Assembly (NCBI GenBank): GCA_945865665.1
Contig: CAMBEE010000010.1
Location: forward strand, 1-54,510
Reading direction: 5' to 3'
Source of the DNA: an uncultured Clostridium sp.
GTDB taxonomy: Bacteria > Bacillota > Clostridia > TANB77 > CAG-508
DNA: 54,510 bases
Below the pieces are notes generated by a model. It saw only the letters and a program-made list of their open reading frames with translations, was not told the DNA's origin and did no database searches. Positions within the stretch are counted from its first letter, which is position 1, and every line of letters begins with the position of its first letter. A program made the translations under genes and the position numbers. This document shows, in pieces, positions 26,168 through 35,626 of this stretch.

Positions 26168-26332
26168 TTATTTTGGGGTATTTGTATTTTTTTCTTCACT
26201 AAATATATATTGTGCTGATTGTAACATTTCTTTGTTTAATGATAATTTGTGTACAAGTTTGTTCATAACATTGAAAACACAAGCAATTATTAGTATTAAC
26301 ATCCCAATTCTTTTCCAATATTTTTTTAGCAT
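26168..26332 (-). CDS. 54-residue single-pass membrane peptide
   Basis: ATG at 26332 has AAAGGAGAAAAACG upstream. The product starts [20 protein letters not shown], a basic N terminus followed by a hydrophobic helix, then a charged tail ending KNTNTPK. It lies in the leader region of rpmE on the same strand but is separated from it by about 80 bp. It has no recognised homologue. The strong ribosome binding site and membrane-peptide composition support a real small gene. Confidence 0.55.
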   Translation of the reverse strand: MLKKYWKRIGMLILIIACVFNVMNKLVHKLSLNKEMLQSAQYIFSEEKNTNTPK

Positions 26333-26664
26333 CGTTTTTCTCCTTTTCCAAATAATACATATCTATTATACTGTTTTTTCTTTAAAATGTCAACGAAAAT
26401 AAGCTTTAAAATTAATTTTTTCTAATTCGCCAATTGAACATCTTTCTTTAGAAGATATAAAAATTATTGAAGAAAACATATACAAAGGATTAAGAAAATG
26501 AGAATTATTTAGAATTGTCCTCCACAATTATAACGTTTTTTATTGTTAGTTAAATTATGCTATTGATGTTTTCAATAAATTGCTATATAATATTGTTATT
26601 CTAGAAAATTCTAATATACTTTTTTATTACATATGCAAAAAATCAACTTATGGGGAGGTACTTT
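26333..26664. other. Gap with a short frame resembling a gene remnant
   Basis: On the plus strand (about 26420-26501) a frame without a start reads SNSPIEHLSLEDIKIIEENI followed by YKGLRK and a stop. Its composition is protein-like, but there is no ribosome binding site and a stop lies shortly upstream. It may be the end of a degraded gene. I see nothing else here. Confidence 0.3.
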
Positions 26665-26820
26665 ATGATTATTAAAATTTTAGCAATTGTAATTACATTA
26701 GGCATATTTTTAACTCCTACGATTATAGGAGTTTTAGATGCATGGCCAGGAGAGAATGATAAAGAAAATCATTCAAAAACCGATTGTCTTTCTGATAAAG
26801 ATCAGACATCTAATCAATAA
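26665..26820 (+). CDS. 51-residue single-pass membrane peptide
   Basis: ATG at 26665 follows a strong GGGGAGG ribosome binding site. The product begins MIIKILAIVITLGIFLTPTI (a transmembrane helix) and continues into a hydrophilic tail with LDAWPGENDKENHSK and a single Cys. The family is not recognised. Small size and composition fit a small membrane protein or toxin-like peptide; that function is only a guess. Confidence 0.6.
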   Translation: MIIKILAIVITLGIFLTPTIIGVLDAWPGENDKENHSKTDCLSDKDQTSNQ

Positions 26821-26822
26821 CA

Positions 26823-26895
26823 CAAAAAAACTAACAGATACGAACTGAATTATTAGCTTAATAGCCATTAATTCAAGTTTGTATCTGTTAGTTGA
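26823..26895 (-). terminator. Long-stem terminator
   Basis: AACTAACAGATAC and GTATCTGTTAGTT form a perfect 13-bp outer stem, with an inner AACTTGAATTA-type extension. On the minus strand it is followed by seven U. It overlaps a short open frame (26773-26982, minus) that I doubt is a gene. Confidence 0.65.
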
Positions 26896-26982
26896 TGTAA
26901 ATTCTCCACTATCTAATGCCTCTTTTGTCGCAGTATAAGTAACATTACTATTTGAATTCATTCCTTCACCTAGTCTTTGCAT

Positions 26983-27124
26983 ATTATTATTTTGTGTTTC
27001 ATTTTTTCTTTAATTTTTCCATATAAAATAGTCCTTTTCTTAGTTGCTATATAATAGTTTGCTTAATTTTATTGCCATCAATTCCATTTCTATTTTTCCT
27101 ACAACTATATATTTTAAATCTATA
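26983..27124. other. AT-rich stretch with protein-like remnants
   Basis: On the minus strand a short frame reads VVGKIEMELMAIKLSKLLYS before a stop. The segment ELMAIKL recurs in the frame at about 26860-26880. This suggests a degraded duplication. There is no start or ribosome binding site. Confidence 0.3.
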
Positions 27125-27213
27125 TTAAATTTCTAACTTATACCCAAGGCCTATAACTGCCTTTATTTGAACATTTGAACCTATAATCTTTATTTTTTTA
27201 CCATAAAAGAAAA
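27125..27213 (-). pseudogene. Remnant of an OmpR-type response regulator C terminus
   Basis: A start-less minus-strand frame ends VQIKAVIGLGYKLEI and a stop. This matches the last beta-hairpin of OmpR/PhoB winged-helix regulators (consensus I-TVRGVGYKL). Nothing upstream continues the domain, so only the 3' end has survived. The neighbouring frames also look decayed. Confidence 0.5.
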
Positions 27214-27325
27214 GAGAGCTTATGCTCTCTTCCCAACTAGACTGACGTACTTAACATACGCTTAATTAACAAAATCAGTATCCAGCTATCGACCGAACAA
27301 AGGGGTATTCCCTTTTGGTAACTCA
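27205..27325 (-). ncRNA. Candidate structured non-coding RNA with intrinsic terminator
   Basis: On the minus strand the segment can form CAAAAGGG/CCCCTTTG, ACTGA...CGTA/TACG...TCAGT, and a terminal AGAGAGC-ATAA-GCTCTCT hairpin followed by TTTCTTTT. It has no open frame and does not precede a clear gene. I cannot match it to a known riboswitch or RNA class. Confidence 0.4.
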
Positions 27326-27404
27326 ATTGTAATATTTAACTTTTGAAATATCAACAATTTCTTTATTATTTTATTCATTTTTTAAAATTTTATACTTATT
27401 TTCA

Positions 27405-27433
27405 TTGAAAATTAAATATATGTATGTTATAAT
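27405..27433 (+). promoter_or_regulatory. Promoter of the tRNA-Thr gene
   Basis: TTGAAA (27405-27410) is 17 bp from TATAAT (27428-27433), which lies 13 bp before the tRNA 5' end. Confidence 0.75.
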
Positions 27434-27445
27434 TTTTTTAAATTT

Positions 27446-27521
27446 GCCAATATAGCTCAGTTGGTAGAGCAACGGATTCGTAACCCGTAGGTCAGCAGTT
27501 CAATTCTGCTTATTGGCTCCA
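27446..27521 (+). tRNA. tRNA-Thr (anticodon CGU)
   Basis: The acceptor stem GCCAATA/TATTGGC with encoded CCA, a D arm GCTCAGTTGGTAGAGC, the anticodon loop TTCGTAA and the T arm AGCAG-TTCAATT-CTGCT form a full cloverleaf. The anticodon CGT reads the Thr codon ACG. The anticodon stem has one A-C mismatch next to the loop. Confidence 0.92.
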
Positions 27522-27523
27522 CG

Positions 27524-27593
27524 CCAAAGAACAAAAGCGGACATTACTAACATTATCACTTATTAATACATTTTTAAGTCCGCGTCTTTGTTC
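27524..27593. repeat. Inverted repeat, family D, copy 1
   Basis: GAACAAAAGCGGAC and GTCCGCGTCTTTGTTC pair with one bulge around a 35-bp loop, directly after the tRNA. The left arm recurs at 54054-54072. It may serve as the tRNA terminator or processing hairpin, but the second copy suggests a mobile repeat. Confidence 0.7.
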
Positions 27594-27663
27594 GCGCGCG
27601 AAATTTGCTTTATGCAAATTTCTGTGCAAAGTATTTATATTATAGGAAGTTCGGAGAACTCTC

Positions 27664-27712
27664 CTATAGTATAAAAAAGATATGACACAAAAATCATATC
27701 TTTTTATTTTTT
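27664..27712. terminator. Bidirectional terminator
   Basis: AGATATGA (27678-27685) pairs with TCATATCT (27694-27701), with A before and T after the stem. It can end the minus-strand gene at 27736. Confidence 0.75.
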
Positions 27713-27735
27713 CATATTTTTTATCAAAAAATACT

Positions 27736-28470
27736 TCAAATTTTTTTCCATAAGCTATTCTCAATATTGCACATTTTATCGCTTATAATATCAATTTTTT
27801 CAAAAGCACTCTTCAAACAAACTGAAACATCTTCATTTTTTAGAAGAGTATTTTTCTTTCCACAAATTGAAAATTCTACATTTTCATCTTTGTCTAGCCG
27901 TACCCTGAAATCATTTTCAGCATAATAAAATACTCCATGGTAAAACTGTAGAAAACAATTTACACCCTGTTCCTTATAATTTACAATCTTTTTATTTTCA
28001 ACTTCAAAGGACTCGTCAACTCTTGCATCTATAACAGTATCTAACGGAATCTCACTATATTTAATAGCTTTTTTAACTATTAAATACCCGTTATTCTTTT
28101 CTTCTTCTGTTAAATTTTTACAGAAATTGAATGCATTTGCTAAGTTCCTCAATCCAAATTCAAGAACATACTGGAACAAATCAATTTTAGCCTTAATATA
28201 AACTGTTTTTTCATACGAAGCCGTCTTACATAGTAGATTTATACTACTGTCTGATATCTTAAGTATAAATTTAAGTACTTCAACATCAACGTCTTCATAT
28301 ACTATATAATCATAAGTAATTTCTTCATCGTGACAACATGGCTTCTTTAACTCAATTATTTCTCTACCATTTTCACTTATAAAAGTAATAGCGTTTTTTT
28401 CTACTTCTCGTACTTTCATATTTTGAAGATATGGTAATGTTGTTTTTATCCGTTCTATCATTTCTTTCAT
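27736..28470 (-). CDS. Hypothetical 244-residue protein
   Basis: The start is taken at 28470 (MKEMIERIKTTL) with GGAGGAAGAAACA upstream; the frame is open to 28485. The protein is soluble, mixed alpha/beta, with several Cys residues (KKPCCHDEE, CKTASYEK) and a central TVYIKAKIDLFQYVLEFGLR. I recognise no domain. It contains two in-frame CGG codons, which I find almost nowhere else in the window, so its codon use is unlike its neighbours and it may have been acquired. Remnants, a tRNA and repeats lie on its downstream side. Confidence 0.7.
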   Translation of the reverse strand: MKEMIERIKTTLPYLQNMKVREVEKNAITFISENGREIIELKKPCCHDEEITYDYIVYEDVDVEVLKFILKISDSSINLLCKTASYEKTVYIKAKIDLFQYVLEFGLRNLANAFNFCKNLTEEEKNNGYLIVKKAIKYSEIPLDTVIDARVDESFEVENKKIVNYKEQGVNCFLQFYHGVFYYAENDFRVRLDKDENVEFSICGKKNTLLKNEDVSVCLKSAFEKIDIISDKMCNIENSLWKKI

Positions 28471-28637
28471 TGTTTCTTCCTCCATTTTATTTGTGCATAT
28501 ATTATTATATCTTTTGGAAATTTTTTGGAAATTATTCCTCCTTTTTATTTTACTCCATTTACATTGCTAATTATATCACTTTTTTTACTCATTATCAATT
28601 ATTTTTATTCCAATTATTTTTTCTTTTTTAATAAAAA

Positions 28638-28659
28638 ATTACAGTTAAGTAAGAAAAAT
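28638..28659. repeat. Solo terminus of the MITE-like element
   Basis: TTACAGTTAAGTAAGAAAAAT matches the outer end of the element at 16634-16774 with one substitution. No partner end is visible nearby. Confidence 0.5.
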
Positions 28660-28700
28660 ATTATACTAGGAAAAATAAATCTTATACCTAAAGAGAATTA

Positions 28701-29261
28701 CTAATACAAAGCTATTGAGTACCTAGTTATAGACATCATAAAGTCAATTATAATAATTGTCAAAAATAAAATTAATAAACAAATTTGAACTTTATGAGGA
28801 ATTTTTGTTGTAATCTTTTCAAGTTGTTTCTTTACAAAAGGATGAATTTTTTCAACAAAAATAGTTCCTATTATTCCCCAAGCAATTGAATATGCAAGGC
28901 TTATTCTCCCTTGAAAATTAAATGGTTCACCTGTGTAGTCCCACCATCTTAAACCAAATAAACTCTCTAATACAACAGATACTACATATTCAAATATGGT
29001 AAATGCTATCATAGAAATAAAAAATTTTCCTACTGTATTTGTTTTTATTTTTTTCAAACTTTCTATTAAAATTATTGCTCCAAATCCGTATATTGGACAA
29101 ACCGGTCCATATAAAAATCCTCTTTTGTTAAATACTCCCAATGTTAGTACACAAAAGACTGTTTCTAATATCCATCCCAAAAACGAGTATGTAAAAAAAT
29201 ATGATAATAGTTTTTGTTTTTCTGTTAATTGCTTTGTTTCAATGTTTTTTTCTTTTTCCAT
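28701..29261 (-). CDS. Putative ABC-transporter type IV membrane protein (CmpB-like)
   Basis: The 186-residue protein has five or so transmembrane segments and the family pattern FFTYSFLGWILETVFC (about 21-36), FLYGPVCPIYGFGA (about 49-62) and LFGLRWWDYTGEPFNFQGRI (about 101-120). This matches the family of putative ABC-transporter type IV proteins found throughout Clostridia. No ATPase is adjacent, so the transport role is only nominal. Confidence 0.85.
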   Translation of the reverse strand: MEKEKNIETKQLTEKQKLLSYFFTYSFLGWILETVFCVLTLGVFNKRGFLYGPVCPIYGFGAIILIESLKKIKTNTVGKFFISMIAFTIFEYVVSVVLESLFGLRWWDYTGEPFNFQGRISLAYSIAWGIIGTIFVEKIHPFVKKQLEKITTKIPHKVQICLLILFLTIIIIDFMMSITRYSIALY

Positions 29262-29402
29262 ATATATCCCCCTATATTTCTTTGTTATTTTTTGTTTATA
29301 ATACTATAAAAAAACAAATATTGCAATGATTTAATATAAAGAAATAGAACAAATCCAAAAAATCAAAGATTTTTCAGATTTGTTCGTGCACGAAAATTTA
29401 TA

Positions 29403-29443
29403 AAAATTCGGGATTGAAGACCCGTCCCCCAATCCCGAATTTT
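29403..29443. repeat. Palindromic repeat, family A, copy 5, at the ileS 3' end
   Basis: The 27-bp unit (29410-29436) is extended by AAAATTC/GAATTTT arms. On the minus strand this makes a hairpin right after the ileS stop, followed by U-rich sequence, so it probably serves as the terminator. A second hairpin (GAACAAATC...GATTTGTTC, about 29348-29383) follows. Confidence 0.85.
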
Positions 29444-32400
29444 TATTTTACAACTTCAACATCTAATTTCAAGTTTTCACCATTAATATTAGTTTCTGTA
29501 TAATCAGCTCTTTCAGCATCATAAACAATATCTAATGCCAAAGTATCATGCTTAATTAATTCAGCATTTTGTTTGATAACATTTTCAAGCATTTCGTTTC
29601 CAGCTACATAAAGATTTATCTTATCTAAAACTTCAAAACCTTTGTCTTTTCTCATATTTTGAACTTTTGATAATACCTCTCTTACATATCCTTCTTCTTT
29701 TAATTCTTGTGTGATATGTGTGTCTAATACGACACCGATTTCACCTTCACCTGCAAATGCAAATCCGTCTTTACCATTCATTGTGATTAGTAAGTTTTCT
29801 GAGTTTAATGCAATTTGTGTATCGTCTATTTCGATGTATTCTACTCCACCGTTTTTTACTGTGTTTGCTAAGTCCATTTGATTTTTCTTAGCAATTTCTT
29901 GTTTTATTCTAGGAATTAATCTTCCATATTCTTTTCCTAAAACTGGTAGATTTGGCTTGATTTCAAAGTTTACGTAGTCTGACATTTCTGCTCCTAGCTC
30001 TACTTTTTTAACATTTAATTCTTCTTTTACTATGTCTGAATAGTATTCAGGTAATGTATTTACAGATATTAGCATTTCTGATAATGGTTGTCTGTTTTTG
30101 ATATTTACAGAGTTTCTTGCACTTCTTCCTAGTTTTACTATTGTGTATGCTAAGTCCATTTCTCTTTCTAGGTTAGAATCAACTGCTGTTTCGTCATATT
30201 CTGGCCATAAGCATAAGTGAATGCTTTCTGGTGCTTTTTCGTCTAATCCTACAACTAAGTTTTGATAAATTTCATCTGTCATAAATGGTACAAATGGTGC
30301 TGCTACTTTGCATAGTGTTACTAGTACTTTGTATAGTGTTACATATGCTCCGATTTTGTCGTCTGTTAATTCTTGACTCCAGAATCTTTCTCTGTTTCTA
30401 CGTACATACCAGTTTGAAAGTTCGTCTGTAAAGCTTTCAATTTGAAGTGCTGCACTTGTTATATCATATTGTGATAATTTTTCGTCTACTTCTTTTACTA
30501 ATGTGTTTAATTTTGAAATTATCCATTTATCCATTATGTTTGTAACTTTGAAGTCACTGTATTTTAATGGGTTGAATTGGTCTATTTCTGCATATAGAAC
30601 GTAGAATGAGTATACATTCCATAATGTACTTAAAAATCCTCTTTGTGTTTCTTGTACATTGTTTAGTCCAAGTCTTGTTGGTAGCCATGGTGCACTACAT
30701 GTATAGAAGTGCCATCTTGTTGCATCAGCTCCAACTGAGTCTAATAATACCATTGGGTCTACACCGTTTTTCTTTGATTTTGACATTTTTTGTCCGTGCT
30801 CGTCTAGAACATGTCCTAAAACGATACAGTTTTCAAATGGCGTTCTTCCAAATAATGCTGTTCCTAATGCTGTTAATGTATAGAACCATCCTCTAGTTTG
30901 GTCAATTGCTTCTGAAATGAATCCTGCTGGGAAGTTGTTATCAAACATTTCTTTATTTTCGAACGGATAATGCCATTGTGCAAAAGGCATTGAACCTGAG
31001 TCAAACCAACAGTCTATAACTTCTTTTGCTCTCTTCATTTCTTTACCACATTTTGGACATTTTAAATGTACATTATCAATATATGGTTTGTGTAATTCTA
31101 TATCATCTGGACAGTCTATTGCTTTTTCTTTTAATTCTGCAATACTTCCAATACATTCTTGATGTCCACAGTTTTCGTCTTCACATGTCCAAATTGGAAG
31201 TGGTGTTCCCCAATATCTGTCTCTTGAAATTCCCCAGTCAATTACATTTTCTAGGAATTTTCCAAATCTTCCTGTTCTAATTGTGTCTGGATACCAGTTT
31301 ACTTTGTTGTTATTTGCAACTAATTCGTCTCTTAGTTTGCTCATTGCAACAAACCAACTTTCTTTTGGATAGTAAAGTAATGGTGTGTCACATCTCCAAC
31401 AATGTGGATATGAGTGCATGTGTTTTTCTTTGCTGAATAATTTGTTTTCGTCTGCTAACCATTTGCAAATATCTTCGTTACAGTCTCTAACAAATCTACC
31501 TGCCCAAGGTTCAACTTCTGGCACGAATTTTCCTGATTTATCTACTAAATTTACAAATGTAATTCCATTTTGTTTAGCAACTAAACTATCATCTTCACCA
31601 TATGCTGGCGCAATATGAACGATTCCAGTACCGTCTGTTAATGTTACATAATCACCATGGATTACTTCAAATGCTTTTCCATCAACTTTAGCAAATGGCA
31701 TTAATTGTTCGTATTTTACTCCTAATAATTCTTCACCTTTGAATTCTTTAATTATTTCATATGGAGTTTCTTTTAATACTGATTCAATTAAATCTTTTGC
31801 TAATATGTAGTTTTCATATACTGGCTCTTCGTCTGTTCCAATATTTGCTTTTATTTCTGCATATGTGTATGATTTGTTTACACATAATGCTAAGTTTGAT
31901 GGCAATGTCCATGGAGTTGTTGTCCAAGCTAATATATATGTGTTTGGTTCAATTGCTTCATTTCCTATCTTTTGACCTTCTAGAACTTTGAATTTAGCAA
32001 TACATGTTAAATCTTTAACATCTTTGTAACCTTGTGCAACTTCGTGTGAAGATAAAGCTGTTCCACATCTTGGACAATATGGCATAACCTTGTGTCCTTC
32101 ATATAAAAGTCCTTTATTCCATAACTCTTTTAATGCCCACCAAACTGATTCGATGTAGTCATTGTGGTATGTTACATATGGATGTTCCATATCAACCCAA
32201 TATCCTACTTTGTTTGTCATTTCTTCCCACATATGAACATATGTGAAAACGCTTTCTTTACATTCTTTAACAAATTTTTCAACACCATATTCTTCAATTT
32301 GTTGTTTTCCAGAAATTCCAAGTTTTTTCTCGATTTCAAGTTCAACTGGTAATCCGTGTGTATCCCATCCAGCTTTTCTTATAACTTGATATCCTTTCAT

Positions 32401-32619
32401 AACTTTATATCTTGGAATTATGTCTTTCATAACTCTTGTTTCGATGTGTCCAACATGTGGTTTTCCGTTTGCTGTTGGTGGTCCATCATAAAATGTGAAA
32501 TATCTTTTTCCTTTGTTCATGTCAAAGTTTTTCTTGATTATGTTTTTTTTCTTCCAGTTTTCTGCGACTTCTCTTTCCATTCCTACAAAGCCGTCTTTTA
32601 ATTCTACTTTTTTGTACAT
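29443..32619 (-). CDS. ileS: Isoleucine-tRNA ligase
   Basis: The 1058-residue class I synthetase has the HIGH-type motif [13 protein letters not shown] (about 46-58) and [12 protein letters not shown] near residue 612. It also has the [14 protein letters not shown] editing-domain entry, two zinc-like Cys clusters ([20 protein letters not shown]) and the C-terminal anticodon-binding region [14 protein letters not shown]. The length and internal Cys clusters match the long eukaryote-like type found in many anaerobes. A T-box leader controls it, and a family A palindrome abuts its stop. Confidence 0.98.
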   Translation of the reverse strand: MYKKVELKDGFVGMEREVAENWKKKNIIKKNFDMNKGKRYFTFYDGPPTANGKPHVGHIETRVMKDIIPRYKVMKGYQVIRKAGWDTHGLPVELEIEKKLGISGKQQIEEYGVEKFVKECKESVFTYVHMWEEMTNKVGYWVDMEHPYVTYHNDYIESVWWALKELWNKGLLYEGHKVMPYCPRCGTALSSHEVAQGYKDVKDLTCIAKFKVLEGQKIGNEAIEPNTYILAWTTTPWTLPSNLALCVNKSYTYAEIKANIGTDEEPVYENYILAKDLIESVLKETPYEIIKEFKGEELLGVKYEQLMPFAKVDGKAFEVIHGDYVTLTDGTGIVHIAPAYGEDDSLVAKQNGITFVNLVDKSGKFVPEVEPWAGRFVRDCNEDICKWLADENKLFSKEKHMHSYPHCWRCDTPLLYYPKESWFVAMSKLRDELVANNNKVNWYPDTIRTGRFGKFLENVIDWGISRDRYWGTPLPIWTCEDENCGHQECIGSIAELKEKAIDCPDDIELHKPYIDNVHLKCPKCGKEMKRAKEVIDCWFDSGSMPFAQWHYPFENKEMFDNNFPAGFISEAIDQTRGWFYTLTALGTALFGRTPFENCIVLGHVLDEHGQKMSKSKKNGVDPMVLLDSVGADATRWHFYTCSAPWLPTRLGLNNVQETQRGFLSTLWNVYSFYVLYAEIDQFNPLKYSDFKVTNIMDKWIISKLNTLVKEVDEKLSQYDITSAALQIESFTDELSNWYVRRNRERFWSQELTDDKIGAYVTLYKVLVTLCKVAAPFVPFMTDEIYQNLVVGLDEKAPESIHLCLWPEYDETAVDSNLEREMDLAYTIVKLGRSARNSVNIKNRQPLSEMLISVNTLPEYYSDIVKEELNVKKVELGAEMSDYVNFEIKPNLPVLGKEYGRLIPRIKQEIAKKNQMDLANTVKNGGVEYIEIDDTQIALNSENLLITMNGKDGFAFAGEGEIGVVLDTHITQELKEEGYVREVLSKVQNMRKDKGFEVLDKINLYVAGNEMLENVIKQNAELIKHDTLALDIVYDAERADYTETNINGENLKLDVEVVK

Positions 32620-32649
32620 AAAAATTCCTCCTTTTTTATTTTTATCTTT

Positions 32650-33031
32650 TTGTTTTTGGACAGTTTAAAAGGCTACTTCTATCCTAGTTTTCTAGGACGA
32701 AATAGCCTTTTCCGCGGTACCACCTATCTTAATAATGTTCCACTTTTATTTATGTTTTCTAATTTGTTTTACATTATTCTCTTATTTATCTTTAACGCAG
32801 ATTTACGTTTAAACTTACTTTTTTGCTGTGTCATATTTTTTACAACACCATTAATTTGTTCAGTTCAAAAACAGTTAGGTGATAACAAATTATTTTTACT
32901 TACCAAATTTCCAGCTAACATTGGCTCTCTAAAAGTTATTATACAATTTGTGTTGTCCTTACTTTAGTTTATGTTTATATTAAATTTTAAGTCTTTACTT
33001 TTTTCTTTAACAAATTTCATTGACTTAATTT
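32650..33031 (-). promoter_or_regulatory. T-box riboswitch leader of ileS (specifier AUC)
   Basis: On the minus strand the T-box sequence AGGTGGTACCGCGG lies at about 32711-32726. It precedes a long terminator/antiterminator stem (AAAAGGCTA...TAGCCTTTT, 32667-32712). Upstream are TGCGTTAAAG, and a stem I containing GAGAGCCAATG and a specifier loop with TTATCACC, giving AUC for isoleucine. The specifier matches the downstream gene. Confidence 0.95.
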
Positions 33032-33038
33032 GCATATT

Positions 33039-33066
33039 ATTATATCACATTTTTCGTGAATTTCAA
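33039..33066 (-). promoter_or_regulatory. Promoter of the ileS T-box leader
   Basis: On the minus strand TTGAAA (33066-33061) is 16 bp from TATAAT (33044-33039). Confidence 0.65.
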
Positions 33067-33130
33067 GCCCTATTTGTAAATTTTTCAAAAACGTCAATTA
33101 AAAACAGCCTTAAAAGCTTTGTGTGTAAGT

Positions 33131-33160
33131 TGCAAAAAAAAGGAAGCGCTATGGCTTCCC
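33131..33160 (-). terminator. Terminator downstream of glmM
   Basis: On the minus strand GGAAGCCATAGCGCTTCC is followed by eight U. It lies about 200 bp after the glmM stop; the stretch between (33170-33362) is AT-rich with no gene visible. Confidence 0.85.
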
Positions 33161-33362
33161 CCCGTTCTCAAAACACAATATAATTAATGTTTAACAATTC
33201 CTATGCTTATATAATAACACTTGTATTTGAATATTTCAATAAAAATCGAAAAAATATTATTACTTTTTTGTTACAAAAATATTACAATTGTGTAACAACT
33301 TATTTTATTTTTCAAAATTTTATGTAACACCGGCAAATCTTCTTTTTACATCATTATTACAA

Positions 33363-34727
33363 TTATTTCAATTTACTTTCAATTAAGTCAGCTATTTCTC
33401 TAGCTTTTTCAGTTATGTATTTTTGGTCTTCTCCCTCTATCATAACCCTAACTAATGGCTCTGTTCCAGAAGGTCTGATTAATACTCTACCATTTCCAGC
33501 AAATTCTTTTTCTAATTTATCTATTGCACTTTTTATTTCTGCATCTTTTTCATAATCATATTTTTTATCAGAATTTACTTTTGCATTTATTAATACCTGA
33601 GGATACAATTTAATTATTTCTGTCATTTTTGATGCTGTTTCGTTTTCTTCTAATATTGCTTGAATTAGCATTAATGATGTTAAAATCCCATCACCTGTTG
33701 GGTTGTAGTCTAATAAAATTACATGTCCAGATTGCTCACCACCTAGGTTGTATCCATCTTTAAGCATTTCTTCTAATACATATCTGTCTCCAACTTTTGT
33801 TTGAACAAGTTCTAATCCATTGTCTCTTGCGTATTTGTGTAATCCAAGGTTACTCATAACTGTTGCTACAACTGTATCTTTAGCTAATTTTCCTTTTTTT
33901 CTTAAATAGTTTGAAACAATAGCCATTATCATGTCACCATCAATTTCATTACCTTTTTCGTCAACTGCTAAACATCTGTCTCCATCACCATCATATGCTA
34001 CTCCAAGACTTAATTTGTTTTCTACAACAAATTTTTTCAAAGAGTCTAAATGTGTTGAACCACAGTTGTCATTTATGTTTATTCCGTCTGGATGATTATG
34101 TATTATTTTATATTTTATTCCTAATGCTTTAAATACTTTTTCTGCAACTACTGATGTTGCACCATTTGCTGTGTCTATTCCAACAACAAAATTATCTTTG
34201 TTTATTTTATCAAAGTTGTCGTCAAAGTTCTTTCTGAAGAAATATACATATTCGTCTAATAAGTCTGCTCTGTATTCTGATATACCTATTTTACTACTTA
34301 CAGCTGTAAGCTCGTCAATTTTTCCTGAATCCATTACTTCTTCTATTTCTTCTTCAAGACTGTCTGGAATTTTCATACCTTTATTGCTAAAGTACTTTAT
34401 TCCATTAAATTCAAATGTGTTGTGTGATGCTGATATTACAACACTTGCATCTGCTTGTAATTTTCTAGTTAAATATGCAACTGCTGGTGTTGGTATAACT
34501 CCTAATAATTTTACATTTGCACCATAACTTAAAAATCCTGCTACCATAGCACTTTCTATAAGTGTTCCTGAGATTCTTGTATCCCTTCCTATTAATATTG
34601 TTGGCGCATGATCTGTATGCTTTGATAATACATATGCTCCTGCTTTTGCAACTTTATACACTAATTCTGGTGTAAGCTCTGTGTTTGCAATTCTTCTTAT
34701 ACCATCTGTTCCAAAATATTTTCTCAT
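33363..34727 (-). CDS. glmM: Phosphoglucosamine mutase
   Basis: The 454-residue protein has the N-terminal FGTDGIRRIAN (4-14), the phosphoserine loop VISASHNTFEFNGIK (about 97-111), the metal loop YDGDGDRCLAVD (about 243-254), GGEQSGHVILLD, and the phosphate-binding RPSGTEPLVRVMIEG near the C terminus. It converts glucosamine-6-phosphate to glucosamine-1-phosphate for UDP-GlcNAc synthesis, which feeds peptidoglycan and the adjacent polysaccharide locus. Confidence 0.97.
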   Translation of the reverse strand: MRKYFGTDGIRRIANTELTPELVYKVAKAGAYVLSKHTDHAPTILIGRDTRISGTLIESAMVAGFLSYGANVKLLGVIPTPAVAYLTRKLQADASVVISASHNTFEFNGIKYFSNKGMKIPDSLEEEIEEVMDSGKIDELTAVSSKIGISEYRADLLDEYVYFFRKNFDDNFDKINKDNFVVGIDTANGATSVVAEKVFKALGIKYKIIHNHPDGININDNCGSTHLDSLKKFVVENKLSLGVAYDGDGDRCLAVDEKGNEIDGDMIMAIVSNYLRKKGKLAKDTVVATVMSNLGLHKYARDNGLELVQTKVGDRYVLEEMLKDGYNLGGEQSGHVILLDYNPTGDGILTSLMLIQAILEENETASKMTEIIKLYPQVLINAKVNSDKKYDYEKDAEIKSAIDKLEKEFAGNGRVLIRPSGTEPLVRVMIEGEDQKYITEKAREIADLIESKLK

Positions 34728-34819
34728 GCCAATTATCTCCCTTCATGAATCATCCTCTTTTAAAATTTCAAATATAAAATTTTGATTTTTGCCTTATCAT
34801 CGAATTTTATATTCGAACT

Positions 34820-35605
34820 TTAATTTCTTTTTAAATACATAATTAATTTTTCTTTAAATGTTAATCTAGCTTCTTCTGGTTCTTCAATATCTATTCTTTT
34901 GTTTTCTAATGCTAATTTAGGATTTATAGTTGTTAATTCTTCAAGTTTTTGTTTTCCAACTATCTCTTCTATTTCTTCAAGTGCTTGAGGTATTCTTTTA
35001 TATATAGTATTTGGTCTATGAACATCACTTCCAAGGAAATGTATCATATTACTTTCAAAAAATTTTCTAACAATTATTTCTGCCTTGTCTCCATATTGAC
35101 CTAAAATGCTTCCGTAATTTGCTTGCATCAACACTCCTTTTTCAATCAAATCATATACAAGCTCTGGTTCTTTTTGTATAAACTTATATCTTTCAGGATG
35201 TGCTAGTACTGGTATAAGTTTATTCTCTTGCAAAGAATATATTACATCATATAAATTCATTGGCTCTACATTTAATGGCATTTCAAATAGCACATAACAG
35301 CTATTATTTATTGTTGATGCCTTGCCATCTATTAATAATTGCATCATATTGTCAGACATATAAATTTCGTTTCCTAAGTATAAATTAATGTCAATCCCTT
35401 TGTTTTGTAAATTTTCGCTAATTGCTTTTACCCACATATCTCTTTCTGGTACGTTTGTTTCATAGTAGTTTTCTATATAATGTGATGTCAATATTATTGA
35501 TTCAAATCCTGCTTCTTTTGCTTCTTTTAATAGATTAAATGTCTCTTCTATACTTCTTGAGCCATCATCTATATTAGGTATAATGTGTGAATGAAAGTCT
35601 ATCAT
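34820..35605 (-). CDS. cpsB: CpsB/YwqE-type PHP-fold tyrosine-protein phosphatase
   Basis: The 261-residue PHP-domain protein has FHSHIIPNIDDGSRS (4-18), ILTSHYIENYY (about 38-48), LGNEIYMSD (about 82-90), VLAHPERYKFI (about 136) and GSDVHRP (about 201-207), giving the metal-binding His and Asp set. It removes phosphate from the cognate tyrosine kinase, which is encoded just upstream (21 bp). It closes the Wzz-kinase-phosphatase operon. Confidence 0.95.
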   Translation of the reverse strand: MIDFHSHIIPNIDDGSRSIEETFNLLKEAKEAGFESIILTSHYIENYYETNVPERDMWVKAISENLQNKGIDINLYLGNEIYMSDNMMQLLIDGKASTINNSCYVLFEMPLNVEPMNLYDVIYSLQENKLIPVLAHPERYKFIQKEPELVYDLIEKGVLMQANYGSILGQYGDKAEIIVRKFFESNMIHFLGSDVHRPNTIYKRIPQALEEIEEIVGKQKLEELTTINPKLALENKRIDIEEPEEARLTFKEKLIMYLKRN

Positions 35606-35626
35606 TTGTTGTTCTCCTTCTTCCTT

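Noticed and set aside
26773..26982. Minus-strand open frame of 69 residues
   Set aside because: A strong terminator lies inside it, the start has no properly spaced ribosome binding site, and the C terminus is simply the translated hairpin. It may contain a remnant but is not called as a gene.
27510..27764. Minus-strand open frame of 84 residues overlapping the tRNA end
   Set aside because: It crosses the tRNA 3' end, a palindromic repeat and two hairpins, has no ribosome binding site, and its sequence is not protein-like.
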